A DNA stretch of 64,000 nt from Levilactobacillus cerevisiae (lineage in GTDB: Bacteria; Bacillota; Bacilli; Lactobacillales; Lactobacillaceae), in NCBI RefSeq assembly GCF_003946245.1, contig NZ_RHNN01000009.1, positions 1-64,000 of the forward strand. Reading direction: 5' to 3'. The first letter of the stretch is position 1; every line of letters starts with the position of its first letter. This document shows, piece after piece, positions 61,310 through 64,000 of the stretch. Both the position numbers and the translations under genes were made by a program. The notes under the pieces are model-generated. The model was given only the letters and a program-made list of their open reading frames with translations, made no database searches and was not told the origin of the DNA.

Positions 61310-62551
61310 ATGGCAAAAGTACTCGTAGTTGGTGGCGGTGGGCGAGAACATGCAGTGGCGAAGGCAATGTTGAAAAGTCCGCAAGTGACAACTGTTTTTT
61401 GCGCGCCAGGGAATCCCGGCATGCAGCTGGATGAAATCCAAACAGTTGATATTGCTGAGTTAGACTTCCCGGCATTAGTGACATTTGTTCGCCAACAGGC
61501 TGTTGACCTCACATTCGTGGGGCCAGAAGTACCGTTAGCTGCCGGAATTGTGGATTATTTTCAGGAGGCCGGCCTTCCGGTATTCGGTCCGAACCAGGCG
61601 ACCGCACAGCTAGAGAGTTCTAAAGTCTTTGCCAAGGAATTCATGCATCGCCATCACATCCCAACGGCCGATTATCAGCTGTTTACAGGCGTGTCGGCCG
61701 CTATCAAATATAGTGACCAGGCGCCGTTACCTCAGGTCATTAAGGTGGATGGCTTAGCAGCGGGGAAGGGCGTGACGGTTGCCACAACGCATACGGTGGC
61801 CAGAGCGGCCTTAACTACTGCTTTCCAAACGGTGGATGCAGTTCTCATCGAAACGTTTCTGTCTGGTTTTGAATTTTCCCAAATGGTTTTGGTTGGCGGA
61901 GAACACTATTGTCTATTGCCAACAGCACAGGATCATAAACGTCTTAAAAATCAGGATGCTGGTCCCAATACTGGGGGAATGGGAGCCTATTCTCCGGTGC
62001 CACAGGTGACGTCAAGTATCATTGCGGAGACTGTGCAAAAGGTTGTTCGTCCCACTATCAGGGGGCTGCAACAAGATGGTTTGTCTTTTAATGGTGTGCT
62101 TTATATCGGGGGTATTATGACGCCCAATGGGGTCCAAGTAGTTGAATACAATCTACGGTTAGGAGATCCAGAAGCACAAATACTATTGCCGCAATTGCAA
62201 AGTGATTTTTATCAGGCGATACTAACGTTGCTGCAAGGGAAAACGCCCGATCTTCAGTGGCAACACGCCGACACTTACCTAGGGGTGGTACTAGCAGCAC
62301 CCGGGTATCCAGACAAGCCAACGACTGGAATCAGCGTGCCAACGGTGAAGGGGGCCGACTATGCCAGTGTGAATGGCACAATAGAACAGCTGCTGGGAAA
62401 TGGTGGCCGTTTAATGATGGTGACCGACCATGCGCCAAGTCTGGCAGAGGCCCAGCGACGGGTCTATGCCCGTTTGTCCAAACTTGATTTAGGTGATTTG
62501 ATTTATCGGACGGATATTGGTGATAAAGGGCTCGACGACAGTTCAGTGTGA
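61310..62551 (+). CDS. purD: Phosphoribosylamine--glycine ligase
   Basis: A 413-residue ATP-grasp GAR synthetase. N-terminal [20 protein letters not shown]-binding [16 protein letters not shown], and the PurD signature [25 protein letters not shown] are present. ATG 61310 follows GAGGAGGAACCCCCA. It is the last gene of the operon before the terminator. Confidence 0.96.
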   Translation: MAKVLVVGGGGREHAVAKAMLKSPQVTTVFCAPGNPGMQLDEIQTVDIAELDFPALVTFVRQQAVDLTFVGPEVPLAAGIVDYFQEAGLPVFGPNQATAQLESSKVFAKEFMHRHHIPTADYQLFTGVSAAIKYSDQAPLPQVIKVDGLAAGKGVTVATTHTVARAALTTAFQTVDAVLIETFLSGFEFSQMVLVGGEHYCLLPTAQDHKRLKNQDAGPNTGGMGAYSPVPQVTSSIIAETVQKVVRPTIRGLQQDGLSFNGVLYIGGIMTPNGVQVVEYNLRLGDPEAQILLPQLQSDFYQAILTLLQGKTPDLQWQHADTYLGVVLAAPGYPDKPTTGISVPTVKGADYASVNGTIEQLLGNGGRLMMVTDHAPSLAEAQRRVYARLSKLDLGDLIYRTDIGDKGLDDSSV

Positions 62552-62587
62552 AGTGACCTGACGTCACCAGGGTAAAGCGTTAAGTTT

Positions 62588-62615
62588 CGGATAGTCCCGC
62601 AGCTATCCGATTTTT
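62588..62615 (+). terminator. Purine operon terminator
   Basis: CGGATAG / CTATCCG stem, loop TCCCGCAG, then ATTTTT, about 35 bases after purD. Confidence 0.8.
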
Positions 62616-62762
62616 CTTTCTGCCACTGATCTAACAAACGAAAATAAATTCGGCGTTGACTCCCGCGGGAAATAAGCAAGGTTCATTGCGTTAAAAACGA
62701 ATATTTGGTACACTGACTTTATAAATATGCAGAGACATGTGGCCAAATTCCGCATCCTTTGT

Positions 62763-62784
62763 TATACTTAATGCAATTTTATGC
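62763..62784 (+). promoter_or_regulatory. -10 box and ARG-like site of argR copy 2
   Basis: TATACT (62763-62768) is a good -10 with no clear -35. ATGCAATTTTATGC (62771-62784) repeats the ATGCAA core seen twice before argR copy 1, consistent with autoregulation. Confidence 0.45.
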
Positions 62785-62799
62785 GGGAGGGTCGTCGTC

Positions 62800-63267
62800 A
62801 TGAAGAAAAGTATTCGCCAAGCGCGCATCGAGCAACTCATCAATCAGTATCCCATTGGGACCCAAGAAGAATTAATGGAACACCTGGAAGAGGTTGGTAT
62901 TCAGGCGACTCAGGCCACCATCTCGCGTGATATTCGGGAAATGCAAATTGTAAAGGCCCAAGATGGCCACGGCCACCTGCGTTACACGATTTTTAAGGCG
63001 GGGAATCGTAGTGAGGAAGAACATCTACGGGAGACCATCAATGAAGTGGTCACCGGCCTGACACGGGTTGAATTTGTCAATATTTTGAAAACGCTGCCGA
63101 GTAACGGGAACCTTTTAGCAGCCATCTTTGACGACCTGAATCTACCGGAGATTGCCGGTACCTTGGCCGGGCATGATACGATTTTTATTATCAGTCCGAA
63201 CGCCACAATTGCTGAAAAACTCCATGATGAGATTGCTGGAGAGATGAATCCTGAAATTATTCATTAA
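62800..63267 (+). CDS. argR: Arginine repressor ArgR, copy 2
   Basis: A 155-residue regulator almost matching copy 1 (36894-37367): the same winged HTH region QEELMEHLEEVGIQATQATISRDIREM and GTLAGHDTIFIISP, with differences mainly in the last 20 residues (NATIAEKLHDEIAGEMNPEIIH). ATG 62800 follows GGGAGGGTCGTCGTC. In L. plantarum two ArgR-type proteins cooperate; a mixed hexamer is possible here but not shown. It is flanked by the purine operon and a PBP gene, away from the arc cluster. Confidence 0.94.
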   Translation: MKKSIRQARIEQLINQYPIGTQEELMEHLEEVGIQATQATISRDIREMQIVKAQDGHGHLRYTIFKAGNRSEEEHLRETINEVVTGLTRVEFVNILKTLPSNGNLLAAIFDDLNLPEIAGTLAGHDTIFIISPNATIAEKLHDEIAGEMNPEIIH

Positions 63268-63274
63268 CGAACGT

Positions 63275-63313
63275 AAAGGCGTCACCCGCGAGACTAGTGG
63301 GTGACGCCTTTTT
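63275..63313 (+). terminator. argR copy 2 terminator
   Basis: AAAGGCGTCACCC / GGGTGACGCCTTT perfect stem, loop GCGAGACTAGT, ending in T5; starts 7 bases after the stop codon. Confidence 0.88.
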
Positions 63314-63436
63314 CAATGGAATGGTCACTCGGTTAAGCTATTTTAAAGGTTGATAAAGATTCCAGGGATTCGTGGTTGGTAGCGCGGTTTATGCTAAAAT
63401 AGGAGTATTACAATTGAGATAAGAAGAGGCTATTTT

Positions 63437-64000
63437 ATGAATAACCAAGAACCTAATCAGAATTTTTGGTCGGGCTTCAAAGCATACTTCAAACATTTCT
63501 GGCGGCGATTCCAAATTACCCGTTGGATCATCATTGTTGTGCTCACCATCATCTTGGTGGGCAGCGGGTATCTGACTTTTATGGCCAAGACCGCCAACGT
63601 TGGTGATTTGAAGGCCGCATTGGAAAACCCAACCCAAATTTATGACCGCAAGAATAAGAAGGCGGGGACCCTGTATTCGCAGAAAGGGACCTACGTTGCT
63701 TTAACCAAGATTTCACCTAACGTGCAAAGCGCGGTGATTTCGACTGAAGATCGGAATTTTTATCATGAACACGGTTTCTCCGTAAAGGGGATTGGCCGGG
63801 CCGTTTTTCTATACGCTAAAAATAAGATCTTACGACAAAGTTACATCAGTGGTGGGGGAAGTACCTTGACCCAGCAACTGGTGAAGAATGCCTACCTGAC
63901 GCAGGAACAGACATTTTCTCGTAAATTCAAAGAACTTTTCCTGTCCATTGAAGTCGAAAATGTTTATAGCAAGAAGGACATTCTGTCCATGTACCTGAAC
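63437..64000 (+). CDS. Class A penicillin-binding protein, 5' part
   Basis: The first 188 residues of a gene running off the window. A short cytoplasmic start (NNQEPNQNFWSGFKAYFKHFW) is followed by one membrane span (about residues 31-52) and a glycosyltransferase-51 domain: AVISTEDRNFYHEHGFSVKG with the catalytic Glu, GGGSTLTQQLVKNAYLT, then KFKELFLSIEVENVYSKKDILSMYLN. This enzyme polymerises lipid II outside the membrane; the transpeptidase domain would lie beyond the end. ATG 63437 has AAGAAGAGGCTATTTT upstream. PBP1A or PBP2A cannot be told apart from this piece. Confidence 0.9.
   Translation, partial: MNNQEPNQNFWSGFKAYFKHFWRRFQITRWIIIVVLTIILVGSGYLTFMAKTANVGDLKAALENPTQIYDRKNKKAGTLYSQKGTYVALTKISPNVQSAVISTEDRNFYHEHGFSVKGIGRAVFLYAKNKILRQSYISGGGSTLTQQLVKNAYLTQEQTFSRKFKELFLSIEVENVYSKKDILSMYLN

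Overview
The window looks like a chromosomal segment of a heterofermentative Lactobacillaceae member, most probably a Levilactobacillus (L. brevis group). This is inferred from gene content: a full arginine deiminase cluster, a GH65 phosphorylase/beta-phosphoglucomutase pair, a D-aspartate ligase/aspartate racemase pair expected for Lys-D-Asp peptidoglycan, an S_MK-box metK and an LPQTxE-type sorting signal. I see no prophage, insertion sequence or CRISPR array.

Layout. 1-1.33 kb: 3' end of a 23S rRNA, a 5S rRNA and eleven tRNAs ending in a terminator. 1.4-6.2 kb: secreted NlpC/P60 protein, secreted matrixin-like metalloprotease, UPF0145 protein and three unknowns. 6.3-12.5 kb: SAM-III riboswitch with metK, MarR/DUF2316 pair, DHA2 efflux pump, HAD phosphatase, deoxynucleoside kinase. 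12.7-17.5 kb (minus strand): D-2-hydroxyacid dehydrogenase, GH65 phosphorylase, pgmB. 17.7-24 kb: small membrane protein, a candidate small RNA with C-rich loops, CPBP protease, OhrR-like regulator with its operator, LRR/MucBP wall-anchored adhesin, VanZ protein, tRNA-Leu.

24.6-37.4 kb is an arginine island: argS copy 1, arcA-arcB-arcD-arcT-arcC-arcR, and then a second arcD, a stand-alone B3/4 tRNA-editing-type protein and argR copy 1. 37.5-43.1 kb: class-II UvrA, PepD dipeptidase, FLP-like regulator. 43.3-47.3 kb: asnB-type amidotransferase, D-Asp ligase and racD, which together could build and amidate a D-Asp cross-bridge. 47.3-52.5 kb: small membrane protein, reductase, amidase, DUF2187, tRNA-Gly and T-box-controlled argS copy 2. 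52.7-62.6 kb: purEKCSQLFMN-D operon, in which purH is missing from its usual place. 62.8-64 kb: argR copy 2 and the start of a class A PBP.

The least explained content is in the intergenic gaps. One dispersed element (here X) has a closed multi-branch fold: two complete copies differ in sequence but keep their stems. A second element (A) has four copies and several conserved hairpins. A third (B) is palindromic. All are non-coding by my reading and worth testing as structured RNAs.
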